Source: JAHDHW01 sp965220465
GTDB lineage: Bacteria > Bacteroidota > Bacteroidia > Chitinophagales > Saprospiraceae
Assembly (NCBI GenBank): GCA_965220465.1
Contig: CBDCPZ010000017.1
Location: 124,001 to 188,000, forward strand
Length of the DNA stretch: 64,000 nt
Direction: 5' to 3'
A model generated the notes under the pieces. The model was given only the letters and a program-made list of their open reading frames with translations, made no database searches and had not been told where the DNA came from. The translations under genes were made by a program, and so were the position numbers. Below, one piece after another: positions 16,753 to 25,664 of this stretch. Within the stretch, counting starts at the first letter, position 1. Every line of letters starts with the position of its first letter.

Positions 16753-17973
16753 ATGAAATATATTTTATCCTTTTTTGTACTGTTTTTTGTTGTTGAAATT
16801 GCTGCTCAAACCGATGAAGACTTGAAAGCTTATTATCAGTTTGATGATTGCACCGCCGTGGAACTCACTGGAAATGGACCCAATGGAACGATAATAGGTA
16901 ACCCTGCTTGTGTCTGTGGTGCCGTTGGTGATGCTTTACAATATAACGGTACGACGGATCATGTCCTTTTTATAGGGATACTGAATGATTATTTTAGAAA
17001 AGATGATTTCACACTTAGTTTTTTCTTTAGCCCCAGCGGTACTTCAGGAACTCAAACCATTTTTTCTAAAAAAGAAGATTGTGATGACCTTAATGCCTTT
17101 GCGGTGCGATACACTCCACAATCGCAAACTGTAACCGTGGAATTAAGTGAAAACTCAAGCAAGAAATCAATTTTAAGCCATAAGGTTGATGCCGGAAAAT
17201 GTTGGCAACATGTTACAATTGTCCGTACCGGGCCAACAACGAAATTATACATTAATGGTACGATGCGAGAAGATGATACGGTTATTTCAAGAATCGATCT
17301 AACGAACAATGCGTCTTTGGGCATTGCTGAAGGGCCATGTGTTGGTGTTACTGATAATCGTTTTAAAGGAGTGATTGATGAACTACGGATTTATGACAGA
17401 GCATTGACGAATAATGAAGTATTAGGCCTCTTTCAACCCGTAAAGCCAGATAATATTACTACTAGAGACACCACTATTTTTATTGGTAATGATCTCCAAA
17501 TTGCTACCAGTAATAGTTGTGCTGATGTTTATACCTGGACACCTGATGTCGAAATGGATGATGCGACAATCCCAGAACCGCTGATATCACCAACCATGTC
17601 AAGGGTTTATACGCTTTCATTCAGAAATAATACTTTGGGCTGTACAGCGAAAGATTCGATTAGGGTCACTGTGCTTGACCCAGATGAATTGGATTGCACA
17701 AAAGTTTATCTTCCTAAAGCTTTTACACCAAACAATGATGGTTTGAATGACACTTACGGGATTAGCAATCCATACGCAATTAGCGATTTGATTTCTTTCG
17801 AAATATTTGACCGATGGGGAGGAATGGTTTTTACCACAACAAATCCTATGGATAAATGGGACGGTACTTCAAAAGGTCAGCAACTCAATCCCGGTGTATT
17901 GTTGTATAAGGTTCGCTATCGTTGCAGAGGCGAGGAGTTGATCGATGCAGGAAGTTTGACGATAATTAAATAA
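16753..17973 (+). CDS. LamG-domain protein with gliding-motility C-terminal (T9SS type B) domain
   Basis: A 406-residue secreted protein. I chose ATG 16753 because MKYILSFFVLFFVVEIAAQ is a clean signal peptide; the open frame extends upstream into ybaB but without signal character. Residues 25-230 are a LamG-like domain (YYQFDDC, DDFTLSFFFS, WQHVTIVR, IDELRIYDRALT). Residues 230-310 form an Ig-like segment. The last 95 residues are the CHU_C/TIGR04131-type domain with LPKAFTPNNDGLNDTY, FEIFDRWGGMVF, DKWDGT and GVLLYKV. This domain directs type B T9SS cargo to the surface. The ligand is unknown. Confidence 0.88.
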   Translation: MKYILSFFVLFFVVEIAAQTDEDLKAYYQFDDCTAVELTGNGPNGTIIGNPACVCGAVGDALQYNGTTDHVLFIGILNDYFRKDDFTLSFFFSPSGTSGTQTIFSKKEDCDDLNAFAVRYTPQSQTVTVELSENSSKKSILSHKVDAGKCWQHVTIVRTGPTTKLYINGTMREDDTVISRIDLTNNASLGIAEGPCVGVTDNRFKGVIDELRIYDRALTNNEVLGLFQPVKPDNITTRDTTIFIGNDLQIATSNSCADVYTWTPDVEMDDATIPEPLISPTMSRVYTLSFRNNTLGCTAKDSIRVTVLDPDELDCTKVYLPKAFTPNNDGLNDTYGISNPYAISDLISFEIFDRWGGMVFTTTNPMDKWDGTSKGQQLNPGVLLYKVRYRCRGEELIDAGSLTIIK

Positions 17974-18317
17974 CCTAGTTCAAGTATTTTATTTAAGCAT
18001 TTTCTTTTTTTGATTTTCCTTTCAATTAAAATTTACTAATTCATGAAATGAATGATTACAGTGGTAATCACTTGATTTTCATTGTTTTATTTTACCTGTT
18101 TTATGGCTTAAAAAGCTAGACAATAAATGAAATTTGATTGTCCAGGTTTTATCTAATAATTATTTTTTATAGATTTGTATTCCCTTTACCTTCCACATCA
18201 CCTCCCATTGCGCGGTTTTTTCTTTTTGTAACTTATTGGTAATCAGTACAGGCTTATATAGGATTAAGCCCCGAATTTAGAATCTTTCAGTTTCATGTCT
18301 TAACTTTACCAGAACAT
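17974..18317. other. Intergenic region before the TPR histidine kinase
   Basis: 344 bases without a gene. A TTTT at 18146-18149 followed after 20 bases by TAGATTTG (18170-18177) is a plausible promoter for the kinase. No structured RNA was recognised. Confidence 0.4.
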
Positions 18318-20504
18318 ATGCAGGTATCCATGAGCATCGAAAAAATACAACGTCTGTTAAAACAAAGCGATCAGCTCTTTACAAAACGAAGTCTTGATCA
18401 GGCAATGCATCTTGCTCAAGAAGCGCTTGAGCTTTCCAATTCTAATACCTACAGGCAAGGGATTATTCAATCAAATCTTTTATTGGGAAAAATTCACGCC
18501 ACTTCCGGCAGATATAATGGTGATGAAAGCCATTTTCCAAAAGCATTACAATTTATTCGAAAAGCAGAAGACCTCAACCAACCTCCTAACGAAAATGGTC
18601 ATAGTGCTGATATTTTATTGGCTTTTGGAGAAGTTTTTCAAAATGCCAATGATTATAATTTGGCCTCCCAATCCTTTGACCAGGCTTTAAAGTATTGCCG
18701 AGAAAATAAAATAAACACTGGGGAAGTACTCTCTTTGTGTACTTTAAGCAGACTTTATGTTTTGAAAAATGATTTGGACATTGCACTTGGTTATGCCAAA
18801 GAAGCACTTGACCTGATTGATGATAAAAGTGCTGAAGAATTGCAGATGGAAGTCTACAATCAGTTGAGCCAGGTGTATATAAAAAAGCAGGAATATTCGA
18901 AAATACTGGATTATAGTGAAAAGGTTCTTGAGATTAGCAAACGTACTGAAAATGTTGAAAAAGAACTCTCTGCTTTAAATAATATTGCTGTTTATTATGG
19001 TGTAAAATCAGACTATAAGACGGCAATGCCTTTCTTCTTGGATGCTTTGGATAAAAGCAAATCGATTGGATATCGTTACCATATTGCGAACAGCCTGATA
19101 AATATTGCTACAATATATGCTTCGCTTTTTAATTATAAAGAAGCCATCAATCGGTACCAAACGGTTTTGGAAGATTACAAGGATGCACTGGAGACTTATA
19201 CTCAGGTGATAATTTACAACAACGTTGGAAATATCTATTACCACGATGATCAGCCAAAAATGGCAAAAGCTAATTTTGTAAAAGCATACAAGCTTGCTGT
19301 TCAGACAAATTATAAAGAAATGATGGCGCATTCATTGGCTCAAATGAGTCGTTCCGAGGCAGCGCTTTCTAATTTTGATATAGCTTATAAGAACGCTTTG
19401 GAAGCGCAGGACTTGTTTGAAAGTTTGGGCGAGGTTACCGGAAAACAGATCAATCTCATTAATTTAGGCAACATTTTTTACCATAAAAAAGAAGTTGATC
19501 AGGCTGTAAAATATACTAGCCAAGGGATCGAAGTTGCCAAACGGATGAAAGACGATATTAGTGAAATTCGTGGTTACGAGCTGTTGTCCAATATTTATCA
19601 AGAGAAAAAAGATTTTGAAAAAGCGCTGGAATATCAGGTCGTTTATTCTAAGGCGCAGGAAAAATTTGCTAAAGTTCAAATTAGTCGGCAAATTCTTGAT
19701 TATGAAATTGATCGGTCTATAAAAGAAAAGCAAAAGAAAATTGAGCAACTTACCAAAGAGAATGAAATTCAGGCTTTGTTATTGGAACAAACGGATAAAA
19801 TTAAACGGCAAAATCAGGAACTTTCACAAGTAAACGAGGAGCTAAGACAATATGCCTATGTTGCTTCTCATGATTTAAAAGAACCGCTTCGGATGATTGG
19901 TAGTTATACCCAGTTAATTGAACGGATGTATAAAGATCACCAGACAGAGGATTCTCGTTTGTTTTTTCAATTTGTGAACGAAGGAGTTAATCGCATGAAT
20001 AATTTGCTCGATGATTTATTGCGATATGCTACAATCGGGAAAACAGAAGCCGAAAAAAAGACTTTAAAAACCCTCGATGTAGTTGAAATTGCGATAAAAA
20101 ATTTGCGGTTAAGTATTGCAGAATCAAACGCAGTGATCCATTATGAACAACTTCCTGAAGTCTATTCTGTAAATTCCTTATTGATCCAGTTGTTTCAAAA
20201 CCTGATCAGCAATGCTGTAAAATTCAGAAGCGAAGAAGCACAACCCGAAATTGAGATTACTTGCATTGAGAAAGAAGATTTTTTCGAATTTGCTATAAAA
20301 GATAATGGAATTGGTATTGCACCTGAATATAAAAATCGAATTTTTGTGATATTCCAACGATTACACGCTCGCACCGAATATGAAGGTACCGGCATCGGTC
20401 TTGCGATCTGCCAAAAGATCATTCAACGTCTTGGAGGAAAGATATGGGTTGATTCAGAATCCGGCAAAGGAGCTACTTTTTATTTTACCTTACCAAAGAA
20501 GTGA
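18318..20504 (+). CDS. Cytoplasmic TPR-containing sensor histidine kinase
   Basis: A 728-residue protein with no signal peptide or membrane segment. Residues 1-440 are about ten tetratricopeptide-like helical repeats (for example LALGYAKEALDLI and AMPFFLDALDKSKSIG). Residues 450-510 form a coiled coil rich in K, E and Q. A HisKA domain has the phospho-acceptor H518 in HDLKEPLR. The HATPase domain has the N box NLISNAVKF, the G1 box DNGIGIAP and the G2 box GTGIGLAI, and ends GATFYFTLPKK. It should sense an intracellular or protein signal through the TPRs and phosphorylate a response regulator, but none is encoded nearby, so it is an orphan kinase. MQVSM gives two possible starts four codons apart. 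Confidence 0.9.
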   Translation: MQVSMSIEKIQRLLKQSDQLFTKRSLDQAMHLAQEALELSNSNTYRQGIIQSNLLLGKIHATSGRYNGDESHFPKALQFIRKAEDLNQPPNENGHSADILLAFGEVFQNANDYNLASQSFDQALKYCRENKINTGEVLSLCTLSRLYVLKNDLDIALGYAKEALDLIDDKSAEELQMEVYNQLSQVYIKKQEYSKILDYSEKVLEISKRTENVEKELSALNNIAVYYGVKSDYKTAMPFFLDALDKSKSIGYRYHIANSLINIATIYASLFNYKEAINRYQTVLEDYKDALETYTQVIIYNNVGNIYYHDDQPKMAKANFVKAYKLAVQTNYKEMMAHSLAQMSRSEAALSNFDIAYKNALEAQDLFESLGEVTGKQINLINLGNIFYHKKEVDQAVKYTSQGIEVAKRMKDDISEIRGYELLSNIYQEKKDFEKALEYQVVYSKAQEKFAKVQISRQILDYEIDRSIKEKQKKIEQLTKENEIQALLLEQTDKIKRQNQELSQVNEELRQYAYVASHDLKEPLRMIGSYTQLIERMYKDHQTEDSRLFFQFVNEGVNRMNNLLDDLLRYATIGKTEAEKKTLKTLDVVEIAIKNLRLSIAESNAVIHYEQLPEVYSVNSLLIQLFQNLISNAVKFRSEEAQPEIEITCIEKEDFFEFAIKDNGIGIAPEYKNRIFVIFQRLHARTEYEGTGIGLAICQKIIQRLGGKIWVDSESGKGATFYFTLPKK

Positions 20505-20545
20505 AAAGGGTTCGAAGTTTCTGGTTTGAAGTTTTTTAGTTCAGA

Positions 20546-20618
20546 GTGGTCAGGTGCGAGTAGCGAGGTTAAAGAATATCCTAAGCATTAACCACTCACT
20601 ACTCGCTCCTGACTCCTC
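20546..20618. repeat. Imperfect palindromic intergenic repeat between convergent genes
   Basis: A left arm around GTCAGGTGCGAGTAGCGAG (20549-20567) pairs with a right arm around CACTCACTACTCGCTCCTGAC (20593-20612), separated by about 25 bases. It is preceded by GTTTCTGGTTTGAAGTTT and followed by CTCGCCACTTTTA, both repeated in degenerate form at 21858-21945. It may act as a bidirectional terminator between the kinase and the M20 gene. Confidence 0.6.
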
Positions 20619-20663
20619 CCTCCTCGCCACTTTTATTCATTCCATGTTTTTAATTCATAACCC

Positions 20664-21854
20664 CTAATTCCCCAATTCCCTCACCGCCAACCAGGCCATC
20701 AGTCCGGAACTCAATTGAAGACACGTTTCATCAATGTCGAAGGTCGTGGTATGAACAGGAGAAGTGATTCCTTTTGCTGGATTTCCTGTTCCCAATCTGT
20801 AGAAGCATCCCGGCATTTTCTGAGAATAATAAGAAAAATCTTCGGCGGTCATTCGGATCGGAAGATCTACTACATTTTCTTTTCCTAAATATTCGATAGC
20901 AAATTCTTTTGTTTTGGCAGTAAGTTGTTCGTCATTGATAAGAAATGGGTAACCCTTCATAATTTTAAATTTGCAGGCTCCACCCATTCCTTTTGCAATA
21001 TCTTTGGCCATTGAACGCATTAATTTAAGTGCTTTTTTTCGCCAAACCTCATCCATTGTTCTGAAAGTACCTTCCAGTTTTACATCATTTGGGATGATAT
21101 TCGTAGCTCCTCCGGTAGAATTTATTTTTCCAAAAGTCAAAACAGAAGGAGTCGTTGGGTTCGCTTTGCGGCTTACTATTTGTTGAAGCGCTGTGATGAT
21201 GTGAGCAGTAATGACCACCGGATCGACACAATCCTGAGGCAAGGCACCATGCCCACCTTTTCCTTTTACGGTTACATAAAGTTCATCCGCTGAAGCCATG
21301 TACATTCCAGGTTTAAGGCCAATTTTTCCAGCTTCTAATGGAGGATGCACATGCTGCCCAAAAATACTGGCTGGGCTGGGATTTTCTAAAACGCCTTCCT
21401 GAATCATAATCGAAGCTCCTCCCGGAGTCATCTCTTCCGCAGGTTGGAAGATCAATTTAATAGTACCTTCAAAATCTTCCTTTATTTCATTCAAAATCCG
21501 GGCTGTCCCTAGCAAAGAAGCGGTGTGAACATCATGTCCGCAAGCATGCATTACGCCTTTGTTTTTGGATTTGTAGGGTACGTCATTCGCTTCCAAAATA
21601 GGCAGCGCATCCATGTCAGCTCGAAGAGCAACTACTCGTTTTTTAGGGTTTTTTCCTTCGATCAGCGCGACCACTCCATTTACAGCGCAACGTTGTACCT
21701 TTGATATTTTAAATTCATTTAGCTTTTCAACGATGTATTTTCCTGTTTTTTCTTCGTGAAAAGATAGTTCCGGATTCTGATGAATATGCCGTCGCATTTC
21801 AACGGTTTGTTTAAAATTTTGCTTCGCAAGTTTCTGTATTTTTTCTTTTATCAT
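20664..21854 (-). CDS. M20D family amidohydrolase (N-acyl-amino acid hydrolase)
   Basis: A 396-residue cytoplasmic metallopeptidase-fold enzyme. Metal and catalytic motifs are present: the N-terminal RRHIHQNPELSFHE, ALRADMDALPI, HACGHDVH (C105, H107), FQPAEE and GQHVHPP. The order and length match the hippurate/IAA-amino-acid hydrolase group, which uses two metal ions to cleave N-acyl or peptide bonds. The precise substrate is not deducible. It is the last gene of a minus-strand run after the methyltransferase (93-base gap) and is flanked on both sides by related intergenic repeats. Confidence 0.92.
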   Translation of the reverse strand: MIKEKIQKLAKQNFKQTVEMRRHIHQNPELSFHEEKTGKYIVEKLNEFKISKVQRCAVNGVVALIEGKNPKKRVVALRADMDALPILEANDVPYKSKNKGVMHACGHDVHTASLLGTARILNEIKEDFEGTIKLIFQPAEEMTPGGASIMIQEGVLENPSPASIFGQHVHPPLEAGKIGLKPGMYMASADELYVTVKGKGGHGALPQDCVDPVVITAHIITALQQIVSRKANPTTPSVLTFGKINSTGGATNIIPNDVKLEGTFRTMDEVWRKKALKLMRSMAKDIAKGMGGACKFKIMKGYPFLINDEQLTAKTKEFAIEYLGKENVVDLPIRMTAEDFSYYSQKMPGCFYRLGTGNPAKGITSPVHTTTFDIDETCLQLSSGLMAWLAVRELGN

Positions 21855-21857
21855 TTC

Positions 21858-21945
21858 TTATTTAGAGTTTCTAGTTTGAAGTTCGAAGTTTCTGGTTTTT
21901 AGTTTTGGTTAGTGATTCACTCGTAACTGTTTACTCGCCACTTTA
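21858..21945. repeat. Degenerate copy of the intergenic repeat
   Basis: This stretch contains GAAGTTCGAAGTTTCTGG, TTTAGTTTTGGTTAGTG and TTTACTCGCCACTTTA. They echo the 20515-20540 and 20618-20635 parts of the repeat on the other side of the M20 gene, in the same orientation. Confidence 0.5.
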
Positions 21946-21947
21946 TT

Positions 21948-22712
21948 TTAAAAATTTCCGTAGTAAACTTCCGTTCTGTAACACATTTTCACAATCCCCT
22001 TTTCTTTAAATCGCTCAAATATACTGCTCAAAACGTTAATAGCTGCTTCGTGTTTCGGATGTGTTTGGTCAAAAGCATAAGAGCAAGATAAATAGCGCCC
22101 TTTCAAGCCATCAAGATCAAAACTTTGAAAATGGTAAAAACCTTTTTGATAAAAATCGTTTGGAGCATAAAAATCATTCAATACTTTTTGATCAATCCTT
22201 CTCAGACTAGTTGCTTCATAATCGGTCGCCCAGTTGATTAAAAAATCATTGTAAGCTTTCATGAAAGCAGATTTTTCATCCATTCGCTTATTCCAGATCA
22301 GTAAAATTTTTCCATCCTTTTTCAAAACCCTTTGAAACTCAGTTTTTGTTTTTTGCGGATCAAACCAGTGAAAAGCTTGTCCGGCTATAATGAAATCTAC
22401 AGAATCATCTTTTAAACCTGTGTTTTCAGCAGTTCCGTTGATACTTTTAAAATTTTGAAAACCACTAAAAAGCTGTTCGGCTGCAAAGCGCATTTCAGTA
22501 TTTGGTTCTACGCCAAAGGTTGGGTTGCCATTTTTCACAAAAAGAAGAGTCAATTTTCCGGTTCCGGAACCTATATCTGCTACCACGGCATCAGCATTTA
22601 AACCAAGGTTTTCCTGCATGAATTTTATTATTTCTGAAGGATAACCTGGTCGGAAAGCTAAATAATTTTCTACCGTTTTGGAAAATCGTTTTGTCGGATC
22701 AATTTCAAACAT
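21948..22712 (-). CDS. Class I SAM-dependent methyltransferase
   Basis: A 254-residue protein from ATG 22712, which I preferred because MFEIDPTKRFSKTVENY is the usual family opening; an alternative ATG lies at 22736. Motif I for S-adenosylmethionine binding is VVADIGSGTGKLT. The post-I acidic region FGVEPNTEM and motif IV-like DFIIAGQAFHWFD are typical of the Methyltransferase_11 group. The substrate is unknown. It is 53 bases downstream of the glycosyltransferase fusion and probably co-transcribed with it, which may hint at a cell-envelope small-molecule role, but that is inference. Confidence 0.85.
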   Translation of the reverse strand: MFEIDPTKRFSKTVENYLAFRPGYPSEIIKFMQENLGLNADAVVADIGSGTGKLTLLFVKNGNPTFGVEPNTEMRFAAEQLFSGFQNFKSINGTAENTGLKDDSVDFIIAGQAFHWFDPQKTKTEFQRVLKKDGKILLIWNKRMDEKSAFMKAYNDFLINWATDYEATSLRRIDQKVLNDFYAPNDFYQKGFYHFQSFDLDGLKGRYLSCSYAFDQTHPKHEAAINVLSSIFERFKEKGIVKMCYRTEVYYGNF

Positions 22713-22765
22713 AAACTTTGATTTAAGAATAGCCAAAAATTAAGTTCCCTCTTTTAATTCAGAAA

Positions 22766-24736
22766 TCAATTATTTGACTGGGTCTTACCTAGATTTTGAA
22801 ATCCTTTCCAAATAATATCCAAATCATTGGAAGCGCTATAATTCTTTGCATAAAGGAAGTTGAGATATTGAATAGTTGGAGCGTTTACTTTTTCCAATTT
22901 TAAAGCATCCAATGGCGATAAAACTCCGGTTTTAATTTTTGGGAGGTTTTCCATTTGTTCGGTTGCTTGAGCATAACCCACCCAGCTTTTTTTACCAAAA
23001 AGTACTTGAAAAATATTTGATATAAAATGGCCTTTTTGATATATAAACAAAATACAAATTGGGAGTAAGGCCAAATAAGCCAAGGCCAAACTGATGTCAA
23101 TAAAACGTTTGTTTCTGCGATTCATTGATTGTGTAATTCTAAACTGTATATCAATGGTGTAAAGCTCTCCTGCGGCATTTTTAGAGCTGCTACCAATGAT
23201 GCTTAAACTCTCTTCAGGAACAATTTTATATTCCAATTCCGAACCCAATCGCGTCATCCATTTCATAATATCCTGCGAAGAAATATCTTTTGAGCAAAAA
23301 ATAATTTCATCTATTTTATAAATATGTACCACCTCATCGAGTTGTTGCAAATTGCTGAGGTAAATTTTAGAATCATTGGTGCCATTTGGCGAAACGGTCC
23401 CGATAAAATTTTTCATTAATTGCGCCTGATGGATAAGGCCCATGACCCGTTTGCTTTCATTTTTGCTTCCGACGATGATCAAATTTTTAGTTTTTTCCTG
23501 TCCTAAATTGAAGTTTTTGTTTTTTATAAAATGAAGAAACACACGCAAACTCGTCATTGAAATTATGGCCCAAATCATTCCAAGAATGATGAGTGTTCGT
23601 GAAGCCCGATACTCTAATTCTAAAAAACCATAAACCGCCGCGAGCAAAACAGTACCCATTAAAAGCCCCCGAATCAATCGGCGAATTCCGCCTTTGTGGT
23701 CATAACCACCACTAAAATATACTGAAATGAGCCATATGCCAATATATAGCGGAACATTGAAATACATGAACGTAGGCTGGTAATAGTCCGAATCCTGAAA
23801 ATGGTAATTTGCCCAAAAATCTTTTAGAAAATACATCCCTCCATAAATTGCCAGCGCATCCAAAAGCGGTAGGTAAATGTTTTTCAGGAAATTGCCGATC
23901 ACGGTGATGAAAGCTCTAAAATAGATAGCAATTTGCAGCATTAAAATAAAGAGCCTCGCTTTTTCTCCTTTAAAATGTTTTCGTGCAAAAATGATCATCG
24001 CATTGTAGAAAGCCCTGACGTAATTGAGGCTTCCTTTTTTGGTGCTTTCTCCTTTGTAATGGATGATTGTGGTGTCCGCAAAATAATAGTTTTTATATCC
24101 AGCCTGAATGATCCGGTAAGAAAGATCAATGTCTTCGCCATACATGAAAAAGGCTTCATCAAGCAGGCCAATTTCGTCAAGAACAGATTTTCGTAAAAGC
24201 ATAAAAGCTCCGGCAAGAACTTCTACTTCGTGGGTTTGATTTTTATCGAGGTATCCAAGGTGATAATGATTAAAGAGTTTAGATTTTGGAAAAAGCGCCG
24301 AAAACCCAAATGCTTTGAAGAATGCTACTTTAGGAGAGGGAAAACCTCGCTTTGATTCCGGAAGAAAGTTTCCTGAGCCATCGATCATTTTAACGCCCAA
24401 ACCACCTGCTTTTGGATGGGCATCCATAAATTCAAGACACTTTTCAAAGGTGTCTTCTTCAATAACGGTGTCTGGATTTAGCAATAGAACATATTCTCCT
24501 TTTGATTGACGGATCGCCTGATTATTTGCAATTGAAAAACCTGGATTATTGGTATTAACAATTAGCTTTACTTTCGGAAATTTGGTTTTTACCATCTGCA
24601 CAGAATCGTCCACAGAATTGTTGTCGACCACAAAAACCTCTGCCTCAATATTGCGACAAGCTTTCTGTACAGACAGCAAAGCTTGTTCAAGAAAATATTT
24701 TACATTGTAATTGACAATGATTACGGATAGCTTCAT
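22766..24736 (-). CDS. GT2 glycosyltransferase fused to a degenerate sugar-phosphotransferase-like half
   Basis: A 656-residue membrane protein. Residues 1-250 form a family 2 glycosyltransferase of the rhamnosyl-transferase type (SVIIVNYN, VDNNSVDDS, LLLNPDTVIEED, GEDIDLSYR). Residues 265-390 hold several transmembrane helices. Residues 400-520 are a Rossmann-like segment (NLIIVGSKNESKRVMGL, IDEIIFCSKD) like the middle domain of WbaP-type polyprenyl-phosphate hexose-1-phosphate transferases. The C-terminus resembles the sugar-transferase domain (KRFIDISLALAYLALLP, KKSWVGYA, YAKNYSASNDLDIIWKG), but the catalytic basic/Asp-Glu core and PRP motif are missing. It probably builds a lipid-linked glycan at the inner membrane. 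It is 20 bases downstream of recR. Confidence 0.85.
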   Translation of the reverse strand: MKLSVIIVNYNVKYFLEQALLSVQKACRNIEAEVFVVDNNSVDDSVQMVKTKFPKVKLIVNTNNPGFSIANNQAIRQSKGEYVLLLNPDTVIEEDTFEKCLEFMDAHPKAGGLGVKMIDGSGNFLPESKRGFPSPKVAFFKAFGFSALFPKSKLFNHYHLGYLDKNQTHEVEVLAGAFMLLRKSVLDEIGLLDEAFFMYGEDIDLSYRIIQAGYKNYYFADTTIIHYKGESTKKGSLNYVRAFYNAMIIFARKHFKGEKARLFILMLQIAIYFRAFITVIGNFLKNIYLPLLDALAIYGGMYFLKDFWANYHFQDSDYYQPTFMYFNVPLYIGIWLISVYFSGGYDHKGGIRRLIRGLLMGTVLLAAVYGFLELEYRASRTLIILGMIWAIISMTSLRVFLHFIKNKNFNLGQEKTKNLIIVGSKNESKRVMGLIHQAQLMKNFIGTVSPNGTNDSKIYLSNLQQLDEVVHIYKIDEIIFCSKDISSQDIMKWMTRLGSELEYKIVPEESLSIIGSSSKNAAGELYTIDIQFRITQSMNRRNKRFIDISLALAYLALLPICILFIYQKGHFISNIFQVLFGKKSWVGYAQATEQMENLPKIKTGVLSPLDALKLEKVNAPTIQYLNFLYAKNYSASNDLDIIWKGFQNLGKTQSNN

Positions 24737-24756
24737 GTTTAATTGCTTCCCATAGA

Positions 24757-25371
24757 TTATTGACCATGTTTCCGATATGGAACTCGAGCGACTATTGAAC
24801 GACCCAGGGTGAGTTCGTCAGCGTATTCTAATTCGCCTCCAAAAGATACGCCTCGAGCAATAGTGCTTAGTTTTATATCATGATTTTTCAGCTTTTTCGA
24901 AATATAAAAAATCGTTGTATCTCCTTCGATTGTAGGGCTGATAGCCATAATTACTTCTTTAACACCCTCCGTTTTTATTCGGTCAATCAGATCGTCAATA
25001 TTAAGATCTCCGGGGCCAACACCTTCTATCGGTGAAATAATTCCGCCGAGAACATGATACAACCCTTTAAATTGGCTGGTGTCCTCAATAGCCAGGATAT
25101 CCCGAATGCTTTCGACTACACAAATCGTTTTTGATTCGCGGCGTGGATTACTGCAAATATTGCAAATCGGAGTATCTGATAAATTATGGCATTTTTGACA
25201 GGATTTGATGTTTTTCCGCATGTTGACAATCGCATCAGCAAATTGTTCGGATGTATCCGTTTCCTGGTTGATGAGGTGTAACACCAGGCGCAGCGCTGTT
25301 TTTTTTCCAATCCCCGGAAGGCTTGCAAAAGCATTGACGGCGTCTTCGATTAATTTTGATGAAAAATTCAT
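24757..25371 (-). CDS. recR: Recombination mediator protein RecR
   Basis: A 204-residue protein with the complete RecR layout: a helix-hairpin-helix (LPGIGKKTALRL, residues 18-29), a four-cysteine zinc finger (C58, C61, C70, C73) and a Toprim domain starting ICVVES, with GVEVLMAI-type strands represented by GVKEVIMAIS and the conserved TTIFYISK. RecR works with RecO (and RecF) to load RecA on single-stranded gaps. It is the first gene of a minus-strand group followed by the glycosyltransferase fusion; the pairing is probably only transcriptional. Confidence 0.96.
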   Translation of the reverse strand: MNFSSKLIEDAVNAFASLPGIGKKTALRLVLHLINQETDTSEQFADAIVNMRKNIKSCQKCHNLSDTPICNICSNPRRESKTICVVESIRDILAIEDTSQFKGLYHVLGGIISPIEGVGPGDLNIDDLIDRIKTEGVKEVIMAISPTIEGDTTIFYISKKLKNHDIKLSTIARGVSFGGELEYADELTLGRSIVARVPYRKHGQ

Positions 25372-25664
25372 AATAGCAAAGTTAGAAATAAAAGTATACA
25401 GTTTTACAATGAAGGGATGGAGTTATTACAACATTTTCAGCGCTTAGTGGTCTTGTGTTTAGTGTTTACCATTTTTTGGGTTAATTATGCTTTATTTTCA
25501 CATAAAATATTGCATTTTTGCAATAATTTTTAAGATTGATATTTAGTTTTTAAAACAAGTTTCATAATTGAAAATGAAAAAGATCATTGGTTGAAATGCT
25601 TAAACAACAATGGATTATCTTTTTGAGAACATAATATTTAGGAACTTTAAAATAAAATATAATT

